Source: Symbiodinium natans
Taxonomy: Eukaryota; Sar; Dinophyceae; Suessiales; Symbiodiniaceae
Reading direction: 5' to 3'
Assembly (NCBI GenBank): GCA_905221605.1
Contig: CAJNDS010002637.1
Span: 124,001 to 188,000, forward strand
DNA: 64,000 nucleotides
Shown in pieces: positions 1-11,402 of this stretch. The notes below the pieces were generated by a model. That model made no database searches and was not told the origin of the DNA. It worked only from the letters and a program-made list of their open reading frames with translations. Every line of letters begins with the position of its first letter. Position 1 is the stretch's first letter. The translations under genes were made by a program, and so were the position numbers.

Positions 1-1032
1 CAGCCAAGACATCACCGGCCATTCAATCCCTCGAGTGGGCAACTGTTCGTACCATGAGATTTTGCTGTCACTGCCGAATTTGCGATGCCATCTTCGTGGA
101 CCCGATAGACCCGATTGCAGTTCCGATTGTGCCCAAGGTGCACTCAGTGTGGAATCGTCATGAAGTTGATTCAATGATTCCATGACCGAATTGGAAGCTC
201 CGGAAACTTGGGGGCGGGGGACGAAAGCTCCAAGCGTCGGACTCGAGGACCGCAGAGGGATAACGACAGGCGGAAGCTGGAATTTATTGCCGAAATTCCC
301 ATCCTGTCGATAGGGTGCCCCAACTTCAGCCGTGGAACCTGGACTTCCGTCGAATTTTAGTTGAGTTTATGTCAGGACGGAGCGAGACATGGCGAGTTTA
401 TTTTACCTGAGCTGAGGATGCCGTTTTCGGAAAGCTCGGGCCAAGGCTGTTGATGACAGCAGGTCTGAGTAGAAATGTCTCTGTGTCTGTGAGAGGTCAG
501 CAGGGGGGACGGAATGCGGAGAAGCGAATAGCCTTAGGACGGCATGCGTCCAAGTATGCTTAGAAGTGATGCCATGCGTAAAGTGACGTGGGAGGATCTA
601 GGGCCTACATGTGGTTGCTGAACGCTGCCGTGCATTACCAGGTGAAACGTGTTTCACATCTCTGGTGTCGGCAAAGCTTCCGAAATCAGCTCACCAGGGC
701 AATGACCGCAATACTGGTACAAGCTTGCATGATTCTAGTGCGTTTGTTTTCGGTTTAGCTTGCAAGGCTCCTGCCAAGCCCGTGAGCTTCAATGGACAGG
801 ATACATCGGGCAACGACCACGGAGGTCTGCAATGCAAAGTGAAGGCATGAGAAGGAAACAGGCGGAGTTGCAATGAGGGATGTCGGCATGCGCCAGTCTT
901 CTGGGGGTTGATGTTGTGTGTTCCTGCTGCCTTCGCTTGACGAGTCTCAATTCAGGTGCGATTTGCTTCTTACAAGCGTGAATGTGACGGGAAGATGTTG
1001 AGTGCGTGCCAGGGTTCGCAACGCATCTCAGC
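1..1032. other. No recognisable gene
   Basis: About 1 kb upstream of the first gene. I see no convincing exon, no simple repeat and no RNA gene. A trans-spliced leader acceptor could lie just before the start codon, but none can be singled out. Confidence 0.4.
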
Positions 1033-2997
1033 ATGTATGCACCTATCAGGATGAAAAGGCACTTCGTCCATGCTCTTGTGCGCAGCCATTCGGGCTTTAC
1101 CAAGGCCAGTAGCACGTCGACGATGTCGAGATTTTGTGCTCTTGGTGCATGGACATGGCTCATCGGGAGTTGGATCCCAGCATTTCCCGCTTGCGACATC
1201 TCGGTGATCGCCGCAACGAATAGCGCCTTTGCAGCACAGAAGGTGGATGGGAGCGTCATCACCTGGGGTGACGCAGCCTCCGGAGCTGACTCAAGTGGTG
1301 TGGCAGCAGTCCTGGCCAGTCGCGGGGTGTCTTTCATCTATTCAAACGAGTGTGCATTCGCTGCGAAGATGTTGGACGGGTCGTTGGTCCCCTGGGGTGG
1401 CGCTACCTGCGGCGGCGATGCTAGCTCCGTGGCAGGTGAGCTTGATGATGGAGTTACGGAGGTTTACACCATAACCCAGGGCTTTGCGGTACGAAAGTCT
1501 GATGGCAGGGTTATCACATGGGGAGCAACTTCAAGTCCTTCGTTTGCATCCGCAATGGTCCATCTCACAACAGGAGTAGATTCCATTGTCAGCTGCGGTG
1601 ATGAGTTCGCAGCCTTGAAGCTCGATGGGACCGCGGTCAGATGGGGACCCCTCTTGCTTGATGCCGAGGTGATATCCGGGGTTCTCAGCATTCAGCCTAT
1701 GGAGCACTACAACGTAGCTTATGAGGATCCTCGATATCGCTGCGCATTCTTCAAGAGTGGCAATAGCGTGAGCATTTCTGCAGCTGGTTCTTCTATGTCT
1801 TCGAGTCTTACACAGACAGAGAGCCTATCAGCAGGACGAGGCATGTATGCAGCAGGGCCAGATACGGGATCTTCGCGCTCCTACAGTATCTGGAAGCAAA
1901 ACGGAGATGTGGAGCAACTATTGTTTCCTCCATCGCTTTACGCAGCATGGCGCAATCCGCAGGTTCCCCTTGCGACCCGAAATGTGGTGGACGGGCCTGT
2001 TTCGTCGGTTACTGTGAGCGGAGGTGCTTACGCCTGCCTCAAGCAGGATGGTAGCGTGCATACGTTTGGCTGGGACAATTACGGCTCAAAGCCAGATGAT
2101 GATGGGGTTGGAAACCTGCTCACATCCGACGTCGAAGCCGTTGTCGCAAGTGGGGTTGCTTTTGCAGCCCTGAAGACTGACGGCACCCTGGTCAGCTGGG
2201 GAAAAGATGTGCCAACGGGATTTACCCTCTCCGGTGTGGTGCAGGTGGTGTCAAGCCATGAAGCTTTCGCAGCAGTCAAGGAGGATGGCAGTGTTGCCAC
2301 ATGGGGAAAGTCGACTTACGGAGGGGACTCCAGTGCAGTCACTGGCCAGTTGGCATCCGGGATCGAGTTCATCCAGGCCACAGGCGCTGCTTTCGCAGCC
2401 AAGCATGTGGACGGAAGTGTCATTACCTGGGGAGATGGCGCAAAGGGTGGGGATTCAGGTATGGTCGCAGATCAGATCTCATCTGGAGTTGCCACGGACC
2501 CTTGCTTTACACGAACCTCCACAACGGGCACTACATCAACGCACACGCTCACCACAGTGACGGGCACTTCGTCCACCAAAACGTCAGCGACGGAGACGAG
2601 CTTCACGAGCACGAGCACTACGACGACGCTCACTCAAACGTCGTCCACCAGCAGCACGACCTCGACGACTGGGACATTGCTGACGGCAACAACGCTCACG
2701 TCCACCACGACCAGCTGCAACACATGCGTGTCAAGTGGTGGCAATCGAGAGCCGCTCGACGAGCCTCTTGACCCGCTACTTATTGCTGCCCTGGCCACTG
2801 GGTGCGGTGCTATGGTCCTCTTGGTCGCTTGCTGGATCTATAACTACAATCGAAGTGGGAATTGCTGGACCAGGATGCTGAGGTTCTTCAACGGAGAGAC
2901 GGCAACCTTCGATGCAGGTCAGGGCACGCAGATCGGAAGCGCAGCAAACTCGGCAGACGCACAGATCCAGGCAGACGCACAGATCCAGTCGATTTAG
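1033..2997 (+). CDS. FAALK-repeat type I membrane protein
   Basis: An uninterrupted frame of about 650 residues. It can be read from a GTG at 1006; in-frame ATGs lie at 1033, 1051 and 1123. The ATG at 1123 is attractive because a hydrophobic run (FCALGAWTWLIGSW) follows it directly and could be a signal peptide ending near PAFPA. The body holds about eight units of roughly 40 residues of the form (S/A)xxAFAAxKxDGxVxxWG, for example AFAALKTDGTLVSWG; units 5 and 6 (about 1690-1990) are degenerate. A Ser/Thr-rich stalk (about 2510-2720) leads to one membrane segment (AALATGCGAMVLLVACW, about 2770-2835) and a 53-residue tail with a repeated ADAQIQ. The repeat is of a kind seen in many dinoflagellate predicted proteins and distantly recalls RCC1/HERC propeller blades; the function is unknown. 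It lacks introns, unlike the genes downstream. Confidence 0.8.
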   Translation: MYAPIRMKRHFVHALVRSHSGFTKASSTSTMSRFCALGAWTWLIGSWIPAFPACDISVIAATNSAFAAQKVDGSVITWGDAASGADSSGVAAVLASRGVSFIYSNECAFAAKMLDGSLVPWGGATCGGDASSVAGELDDGVTEVYTITQGFAVRKSDGRVITWGATSSPSFASAMVHLTTGVDSIVSCGDEFAALKLDGTAVRWGPLLLDAEVISGVLSIQPMEHYNVAYEDPRYRCAFFKSGNSVSISAAGSSMSSSLTQTESLSAGRGMYAAGPDTGSSRSYSIWKQNGDVEQLLFPPSLYAAWRNPQVPLATRNVVDGPVSSVTVSGGAYACLKQDGSVHTFGWDNYGSKPDDDGVGNLLTSDVEAVVASGVAFAALKTDGTLVSWGKDVPTGFTLSGVVQVVSSHEAFAAVKEDGSVATWGKSTYGGDSSAVTGQLASGIEFIQATGAAFAAKHVDGSVITWGDGAKGGDSGMVADQISSGVATDPCFTRTSTTGTTSTHTLTTVTGTSSTKTSATETSFTSTSTTTTLTQTSSTSSTTSTTGTLLTATTLTSTTTSCNTCVSSGGNREPLDEPLDPLLIAALATGCGAMVLLVACWIYNYNRSGNCWTRMLRFFNGETATFDAGQGTQIGSAANSADAQIQADAQIQSI

Positions 2998-3771
2998 GCC
3001 TTTACGCCTGTGGCATAGTGTCACTGTTCTCACTGCAGTCAGTTTAATTTCAGGTCCCATCTGGTCAGCTGAATCATGCTGAATCTGAAGATGGTTCCTG
3101 AGATTGCTGTCATGATTCCCGAGAGTTCATTGCTCCCATGTACAAGTATTGTGTCCCAATTGACTTTTGAGCCCGTGCTTGAGGCTGAAGTGGTCGTTGA
3201 AGTTTCCTGTTTGAGTGGGAAGCCTGGTGAGTGGGCCGCAGAAGCGACTGCAAAGGTTTGTGCCTGGCATATGTCGGTGCCGACTGCTGCTTGAGGGGCG
3301 GCTCACTGTTTTGTTGAGGGGCCTTAAGGGCTAAGCCTCATGCGTTGCCTGGCGCTGCTAGACCCTCTGGATGCAACTGATGCAACCGCAGCGAGAAAAA
3401 GAGATGTCCGGGGATTGTAAGCTGCAAAAGTGTATCCATCTTGTGCATTGGTTGAAATTGATGGTCCAGCTGTCTTGCCAAAGCCAAGCCCGGAGTGATC
3501 ATTGCCAGCGTAGCCTCTGAGACCATGATGTGCCCCAGGGAGGACTTCCTCTTGAGGGCACTTTTCTGAGCTATGTTTGGGGAGCCTACATGGGCATTGG
3601 CTCTCATGGGCGAAATCCTCTAATTGAAAGGGTATCGTTGGGGTATTTGGGGTATCGTTGGGGTATCGTGAAGGCACCAGTCAGAAGCCCAAAAAACTAA
3701 ACATCCGCTGGTCCCAAGCTTCGCAAATCAACTTTTAGGGGAGGGACATAGACGTCATTCATATTGCGTCC
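2998..3771. other. Intergenic, nothing recognised
   Basis: Holds only short open frames of unconvincing composition. Near 3630-3670 a short direct repeat of GGGGTATCGT occurs. No gene is supported. Confidence 0.4.
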
Positions 3772-4515
3772 ACGCCCAAAACACTGATATTTACGGCGAT
3801 TTCGCCTTTTTGTACAACATACCGCACAAGGATGTGGAACAAGAAAGTCTGTCACAAGCGTCCATGCCTTTCGCGACCATGCCCAAATCACCTCTATTTA
3901 CAACGCTTTGTGCCCAAAAACGCTGGTATGTACAGCGTTTTCGCCTCTTTGTACAACATACTGCACAAGGATGTGGAACAAGAACGTCTGTCACAAGCGT
4001 CCATGCCTTTCGCGACCATGCCCAAATCACCTCTATTTACAACGCTTTGTGCCCAAAAGCACTGGTATGTACAGCGTTTTCGCCTCTTTGTGCAACATAC
4101 TGCACAAGGATGTGGAACAAGAACGTCTGTCACAAGCGTCCATGCCTTTCGCGACCATGCCCAAATCACCTCTATGTACAGCGCTTTGTGCCCAAAAGCA
4201 CTGGTATGTACAGCGTTTTCGCCTCTTTGTACACAATAAACTGCACGAGGATGTGGAACAAGAACGTCTGTCACAAGAGTCCATGCCTTTCGCGACCATG
4301 CCCAAATCACCTCTATTTACAGCGCTTTGCGCCCAAAACGCTGGTGTGTATAGCGTTTTCGCCTCTTTGTACAACATACTGAACAAGGACGTGGAACAAG
4401 AACATCTGTCACAAGCGTCCATGCCTTTCGCGACCACGCCCAAAACACCTCTATTTACAGCGCTTTGATGCCCAAAACGCTGGTATTTCCGGCGTTTTCA
4501 CCTTGTTGTACCCCA
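3772..4515. repeat. 139-bp satellite, about five copies
   Basis: A tandem array. The landmark GTGGAACAAG recurs at about 3834, 3973, 4112, 4253 and 4391, so the spacing is 139, 139, 141 and 138 bp. Each unit contains GCCCAAAACGCTGGTATGTA, then TACAGCGTTTTCGCCTC and a CACAAGCGTCCATGCC block. Several frames on both strands stay open because the unit has few stops, but all of them simply re-read the repeat, so no protein is called. Confidence 0.9.
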
Positions 4516-6326
4516 TTTAACCTTCAAACCTGTAGCCTGTAAGCTTAACCCTCAACATAAAACCCACGACGCGGACTTCAAATCCCAAGTATATACCCCA
4601 AAACTACAGTGAGACGCATTTCAAAACTACTATGTAGTGTGAAAGCCTGGCCCCCCAAATAGACATAGTTTTCCCAAAGTGCTTCAAAAAGCCCACCCCT
4701 GCCGATGTTTTCTGCATGTCCTGACTTGTGTACATGCCTTCCGTACCACCACGCAACATGTTGTTTCTTGCGACCGGTCCTTGATAACGCTTGCGTCCAT
4801 TGGGGCTTAGCTTTGTAACTGATTGTTTTTTGGGGCATCTAGTGTCACAGTTCCCCAGAGAAAGGCTCGAGTTAGGAAATGAAAGCATGTGTTTGAGTTT
4901 TGGGAATCCGTGGTACCTGCGTCCATTGGGGGAAAGGGCCCGGCCATGACTTGGCCAGGACTTTTGCTTTCCTGTGGAATCTCGGAAAATGGTCAATCTG
5001 AACGGAAGTATGATGCCTCTCTCGGAGCAGAAAAAACGAGCGGAGTAGAACGCACATCCCTTTCACTAGGAAAGGCGGCGAGTGTTCAAAAGCATCCTTT
5101 GGAACACAATCTGTCTGCATTTCTCTGGCGTCTGCTTGAGTACAGTAAGCCTGATACATTTGGCCGATCTGGTCCAGCATTCTGCCCTCCGTGCACCGCG
5201 CTCGTCTCCGATTGGTGTTTTTCCGCCCACAAGGCTTTCACTTTCATTACCGATGGGCTTCCGGCCCGGACTTGCCAGAACGAAAAAGGACCCGAAACAG
5301 CACCACTGTTTCTTTGCCTAATCGCAAAAATAACAACGGATTAGTACTGGCGAAACTCAAGTTTTCAGAAACTTCAGGAGCTTCAGTGCTTCAGGCGCTC
5401 TAGGAGCATGGTGAAGTTCGCGCTTCAGGAACTTCAGCGCAGCGGGAAGCTCGAGTTTTCAGATTTTCTAAGAGCGTCAGTGAAGCGTGAAGCTTGACTG
5501 CTCAGAACTGAGAAGCTAAGAAGGAGCTTCAGCGAAAGCGAAGTGGTGAATCGTGATGCGTGAGGCTCGAGTCTACGCGAGGCAACAGGTGCAACATGGG
5601 CAACACAGGCAACAATTTTTGCACAGCGCTGAGTGCAACATGCAGTCGGCTTGTGGCTTTTTCCGTCAATCAGCTGTGCGTAGTTCAGTCGGCTTGTGGT
5701 GCACATTCATTTGTTTGCGTAACATCATTTCTGTAATCAACTTGCTATTTGAAGTAAGCGACCTCTGATGCGCACAGCAGAAGAAACTAACAACAACCTT
5801 CCTCACTCGCCGAACTTGACCAACAAGCACCCATATCCGCAAAACATTCATTGGCATAACATAACGCCTTCACCGAACATCTCAGTCATCCCTATACAGT
5901 CTCAGCATGTCCCTCCTTCCTGTTTGCTTTACTTCCTCGTCCAAAGCATATACAAGTGTGTTTGCAAGCTTCTCTCTCACGCTGTGTGTCCGTCTGTGTT
6001 TGAGCACACCACACCTTTAAGCTTTACCACCTTTTCGCGGGATCCTCCATGTGCCCTGAAAGGGCCTCGTTGTTTAAGGCTGCTGTGAGCGTTTAGCCGC
6101 ATGATGCCAACCGTACGCCACAGTACTTGGCTCAAACTCTGCTGCCCCTCTTTGCTTCGCGAAGCCGTGCAGAACAATGCCAAAGGTAGAGGGTGATGGC
6201 TGCCTCGGTGCGTGTGTTGAAGGTAGCTTGCAGCAACACCCGTCTTCATTGCCCAGAGCTTGCGTGCTTCGCACAAGAGTACTGAGAGTTGTTGCAAGAT
6301 GTTGCAGTCGTCTGAGTGCATTCCAG
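4516..6326. other. Intergenic, nothing recognised
   Basis: No convincing exon. From 5350 to 5560 the DNA is enriched in short CTTCAG and AACTTCAG words, a degenerate low-complexity patch. Confidence 0.4.
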
Positions 6327-9300
6327 GTGACCCGTCATCTATCCAGACGCACGAGTCCTACAAATATGTTGGAGAATACCAAGGGGAGTACACCACAAAC
6401 ACAGAGCACGTGTACGTGGGCAACGGCAGCTTAGCTATTGCTCAGCTGTCATGCGTTGAATGTTGAAGGTTTTGCAAGTCAACATGGGGATAGTCAACAT
6501 TGGGCATAGGGCCGATGAGTGAAGAAATTTAGAGCATGTCTCAATTGCCACCTATAGAGACTGTACCACAACGTCGGCACAATCTCCTTCAAAGGATTGT
6601 GATGGCATCTGTCTGCTGTAACAGAGTATTCCAAGAAGTTTTGTAACAGAGTATTCCAAGAAGTTTTCCAAACAACTCAAGCAACGTCCGAAGACATCTG
6701 TCGCACACCAGAGCCAGCTCGTACTTACGGGCGGCGCAAAACCAACAAACCTAAGTGCGCGCGCCCCGTTCCGGACTTTTCAACTTTTACGACTTGACTC
6801 CGTTGCACAGCTGCGAACAAGCACCCGGCAGAAATCGTTCGAATCCGGCCCGTTGACTTTGAACATCAACAACGTTTCAGCCGATGGCAGTGCTAAATGA
6901 AGCCGAAGATACGAACGGCATTCGGGAATGGGATGGGGTGGAAGGGGGGAGGAGAAGGATTTTCGACATGCTTATGCATGGTGGTAGACGTGGGTTGCAA
7001 GAGGCGGCATTTACTGTTCATGCCAGCTTGTCGGCTCAGCTTGCGCAGATCTGCTCCCAGGACGTGGTGACTGGGAACGCGAGGTGCGAACCACCTACGC
7101 TGGTTGGAAAGTGCGTTGGTACTGCATGGCTCTCCTGGGAGCACTGCTGTTCATCGCACTTGGTACCTTTGCTCATCCCATCTCATCCCTGTCATTGCAC
7201 TTTGTGTCTGCACATGCATGCACATGCTCTGCCACTTTTCTAAAGCATGACAAGAACAGGTTGGCTGCTGTGGTGGCTTTGGCTCCGTATACCGAGCCAG
7301 GACCAGGGCCACGACCAGGTAGAGACCTTGAACTGCTACGAGGGATACCATGACTGGGAGACGCTGTGGGATGCGCAAAAGCAAGCTGCCTGCTGCGATC
7401 GCTATGGTCGCGCATGCCCTCATTTCCACGTCGAGCACGATGTCATCCACCAGCAGGTGCCTTATCCAGTTTCGTCACCCCCACACTACCACTACGTTCC
7501 GGTCCCCATGCCTTCTCCACCGCATGTCGTCTACAAGACCCATTACGTGCACATTCCGGCGCCGGCTCCACCACCGATGCCGCCGATGCCACCGCCAGCA
7601 CCTGTGCATCACTTTGCGTACAACTGCCGTGCCGGGTACTCGAACTGGTACTTCGGATGGTCGCACCACAAGAAGGTGTGGTGCTGCCACCACACAAATC
7701 GCGGCTGCCCTGGAACCTGGCATGGCAGCTACCACCTGCACATGCACGTGATGCACGGGGTCGGCCATGCCCACGGGCGCATCTACGACTGCGCGGCCGG
7801 ATTCTCCAACTGGATGCAAGGTTGGTCCGACTCCAAGAAGGACTGGTGCTGCAGCCACGAGCACAAGGGCTGCGTCAAGTACCACTGCACCGGGCATGTG
7901 CCTTGGACCCAAAACGGATTCGAAGAGCCATTCGATAATTCACGTTGAACGCTCGGGGGGAGCGATTTGACGACTTGAGTCCGTCGCATGCGCTCTTATC
8001 TGCTCGCATGAGCTTCTGACAAAGGCTGGCCAGTGGGACACGGCGAAGTCGGCGTGGTGCCTTGGTTCGAAAGGTGATGTTCGGGGAAGCTACGAGGCGG
8101 CTGCCTAGCACAGTGCGAAGTAGTGCGACCTGCGTGGCATTGCAGCATGCGCCGCCTTTGGCCTTTGCCAGCGCATGTGGCGTGCTGTGCTGAGGTGCTG
8201 CGCGCACTTCCAGAAGGGCTGCCCGCAGACCACGCTGTCTCCACTGAAGTGCGAGACCCCTTGTGAGATCCAAGGTGCGGGACATCTGGCTTGGGCATGC
8301 TTCTCTTAGTTTTTCTCACGTGCCAACGCCGCTGTACTGTACGAATGCGTTGATCCGAAATGCTCGCCACAGGAGAGACGGAGACGTGCATGAACCGCAT
8401 CAAGTGGACCAAAGACAACGTGTTCGGAGACAAGGTCTGTGCATGTCTGTGCAGTGCAGTCGCATGAAAGAAGCAAGCAAAGGGCTTGTTGGATCAGTCC
8501 CCAACTGATGTGAGGACAACAAGTGCGCTTTGGCCTACAGCAAGGTCCAGGTGGAGTGCGACGTGTGCCGATCCTGCTCCATCCAGGCATCGATCGGTTT
8601 CCCACAAAATTCTTTCCAGGCTGATCCTCACATGTGTTCTGAATCTGCGCTCAACCGACCGAAATCTGGAATGCAGGATGCGGGCTGCGGCACTCCGCAA
8701 GGCGCGGGCTCGCTCCCCTTCGACTGCGAAGCGGCCATCAACAACTTCTTCCGCGCCGCCTGGCCTGCTGGAGTTGCGTTGCTGGTACGTTGCGTTGTTG
8801 CAGACCTGTTGTGCGGTGGTGCCGAAGTGCCGTTCTGAGGCCTGGTCTCCAGAGAAGAAGCACTGGTGCTGCACCAAGCAGGGCAAGGGCTGCGAGGGCC
8901 ACAGCCCCCCCAGCGTGGATGCGGGCTACGGCATGGTCTGGAAGCACGTTCAGGCAGCGGGCATTCGTCAGAATTCACGTGCCAAGTCCCTCTGCATGGT
9001 GCTGCAGTGTGCTGTGGTACAGGTGAACGGCTACTGGACGTGGGTGGCTGTGCATGGGCACGGCCATTTCAGCATGCCCTACGACTGCCATGCTGGCCTC
9101 GCCAACTGGCACACTGGCTGGTCTGTTGGCAAGAAGGTGCCTCGCGGCCGTTGTTCAATGTCTGTGGAGTGTCACAGAAGCCATGAGCCCTTGCCATGAC
9201 TTGCAGGGCTGGTGCTGCAGCCACCAGCACTTGGGCTGCGCGGCCCCTGGCGGAGCAGGGGGCGGCGGAGGCGGAGGCGGATGCGCAGCGCACCGCCAAA

Positions 9301-9927
9301 AAGCCAAGCTGCAGAGGGGACGTGCCCAGTGCTTTCAGGAAGCGTCCACGTCATCCACGTGATCCACCACGGCGGGGGCGGCGGCGGCGGGGGCGGCTAT
9401 CACAGCTGGACCCCAAACTGTCATCTACTCGCCAGTATATGATAGATCATATAACGGAGGTATAGCATGCACATGCACACAACCATGGCGTCCTGCTCAG
9501 ATCACGCCCGCCCGCCGTTCGCCGCGGGCAACGGCATGATGTGGCACTGGAGCATGGCTGGAGGCGCTGACCACCTTCGGGTACGGAACAGGTATCTCTC
9601 CGCGTCTCTCCGCCAGGTGGACACTGGGTCCAAGTTGGCATGCAAGGGCACCTGCCCTTCGACTGCCTGGCCCCTCGCCTCAGAACTGCTCAGTGGCATC
9701 TTTGTGTTGGTGTTGGGCATGGTTGTGAGCGGTGACGAAGCTGCTAAGCTCCCGCGCCATGCAGGCCGGCGTCTCCAACTGGCGCGCAGGCTGGTCACAG
9801 CCCAAGAAGGCGGCACCCTTGCTTGCCCTGGCGCTTCCCCCGTACTGTCCAGCATGATGTGTGCAGCACCGCCCGCTGCGCCCGCAAGGAATTCTGCTGC
9901 CATAACTTCGGCAACTCCTGCGCCTGA
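6327..9927 (+). CDS. WCC-module protein, copy A
   Basis: Multi-exon gene, function unknown. Exons by comparison of copies: about 6327-6409 (GDPSS...), about 7061-7180 (DWEREV then hydrophobic MALLGALLFIALGTFA, signal or anchor), 7301-7906 (three modules), a possible mini-exon 8066-8073, 8195-8274, 8373-8434, 8515-8586, 8677-8757, 8840-8953, 9023-9136, 9207 to about 9280, 9339 to about 9420, 9501-9563, 9617-9666, 9765-9809 and 9889-9927 (TGA). Modules: YEGYHDWETLW...ACC, AGYSNWYFGWSHHKKVWCC, AGFSNWMQGWSDSKKDWCC, half module RCCAHFQKGC, FRA|AWSPEKKHWCC, NWHTGWSVGKK|GWCC and NWRAGWSQPKK|EFCC. A Pro-rich linker and His-rich stretches (HLHMHVMHGVGHAHG) separate modules. Introns are 69-100 nt; those starting at 8587, 8758, 8954, 9564 and 9810 begin with GC, the others checked with GT. 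The intron between 9667 and 9764 has unclear borders. The 5' end is uncertain. Confidence 0.75.
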
Positions 9928-10884
9928 GAGGGGCGTAGGAACACTTGTCTCGCCTGTCTCGCCTAGTTGCTCACTGCTTAATGTCGAGTATCAAACTTCT
10001 ATTGCTCTTGTGATGGTCGGCCGCAAGATGCAGCGAGCGACAGGCAGCGCAGGTTCTGCAGCACGGGCCACCTACCGACCATCTGACATACACTGGCTAT
10101 TTAGCTACAGTAGGTGCAAATGGTGCAATGACGTTTTCACGGGTCACCTGTGCAAGCAATCGTCCACATCAGCTCAGAAAAGCCTTTAGGTCAGATATAT
10201 TTTTTATTGAATCCGTGTGCCACTTGGTGGGAGCACAAGTCAACTTGAAATGGTCGTGCTGCTTTTGTTCGACGCCCTCGGCACTGCTCAAAGTCGGCCT
10301 CCTTTTTTTGATTGTGGCGTGGGAATTGACGTATGTCCGGATATCGATTTCAATTTCGAAAAATTGATTTCAAGACTTGCTGCCAGGTTTTCTTACTTAG
10401 GTTAGCAAATCAATTAAAATCGATTTTGATACCCCATTGAGTTTTTCCTAGGAAGATGATTTTAAGTTCGGTTTATAATACCCTGGTCCAGAGTGTGACT
10501 GTTCAGAAGCACTTGACATCGATTCTAATTCGTTTTACTCGCCGGACCCCTCCAGAGAGTATTCGAGTTGATTTTACTAATTCCCTCCCATCATAAAGCA
10601 TTCAAAATCGATTTTTATCTATTTTGCTCTCTGGGCCCCTCCAGAGAGCATTAAGAACATGTTTTTAGTTGCTTCCCATCATGACAGCATTCAAACTCGA
10701 TGTTAGTTCATTTTGCTCACTGGACCCCTCCAGAAAGCTTGGGGCTGGGGATGCGGGGGCGCTGGGGTGGGGAGGAGGGATGGGGAAGGGGATGCAGGGT
10801 AGAATAGAAGGTTTAAGACCCATGCCCTCAGCCTGCCTCGTAGGACTGTTGCCCCCCGCTCCGGAACCGGCCCTCCAAGGAAAA

Positions 10885-11135
10885 AGGAGTTTAGGGTAGA
10901 ATGATAAACTAAACTCCTAAACCCTAAACACCGAACCCTAAACCCCTAAACCCTAGAAGGCACAACACGGCTGTTTAGGATTATGCAGGGTTAAGGGTGT
11001 GTACAAACCTAACCCTCAACCCTAAACAGGGAGTGTGAGCCCAAAGACCTGAACCCAAAGCCCTGAACTCTTAACCCAGGAAGTCCTGGAACGTTCGAAT
11101 ATCTGAACCCGAAACCCTTACCCGCTCCGGAACCG
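10885..11135. repeat. Decayed CCCTAAA telomere-like repeats
   Basis: CCCTAAAC units, some exact and many mutated, occur between 10900 and 11130, mixed with unrelated sequence. This is an interstitial remnant 40 kb away from the main telomere-like block. Confidence 0.7.
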
Positions 11136-11380
11136 GCCCTGCAAGCGAAAAGTATTCAAATCGATTTAACCCCCCCCCCCCGGGTCGGAGACGCGGTCAA
11201 CATCAACTAGAATCGATTGTAAGATTAGGTCGCCCTGCTAGGTGTTGAAATTCGATGATATTACTTTTGCGTGGCCGACACGGCCCCCCTCCGGGCGGGT
11301 ATCAGAATTGCTTTCCGTTGAAAATTGAAACCCGAACCCACCGGAAGCCGAAACAAGGGTCCTTCGGCATTCTAGAACCA

Positions 11381-11402
11381 CGTGTGTGTGTGTGTGTGTG
11401 TC
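11381..11402. repeat. (GT)n microsatellite
   Basis: A short run of GT dinucleotides. A second, shorter one lies near 11748-11764. Confidence 0.8.

Noticed and set aside
3810-4470. Overlapping frames on both strands that look like a repeat protein
   Set aside because: Unit length of about 139 bp shifts the frame each time, and the same peptides appear in all frames; best seen as a satellite.
6838-6858. tRNA B-box-like word GTTCGAATCC
   Set aside because: No pairing T-stem around it and no A box at the right distance.
7949-7995. TGA at 7946-7948 as the real end of copy A
   Set aside because: All six copies keep the downstream exons with matching splice signals and conserved reading frame; a short isoform ending here remains possible.
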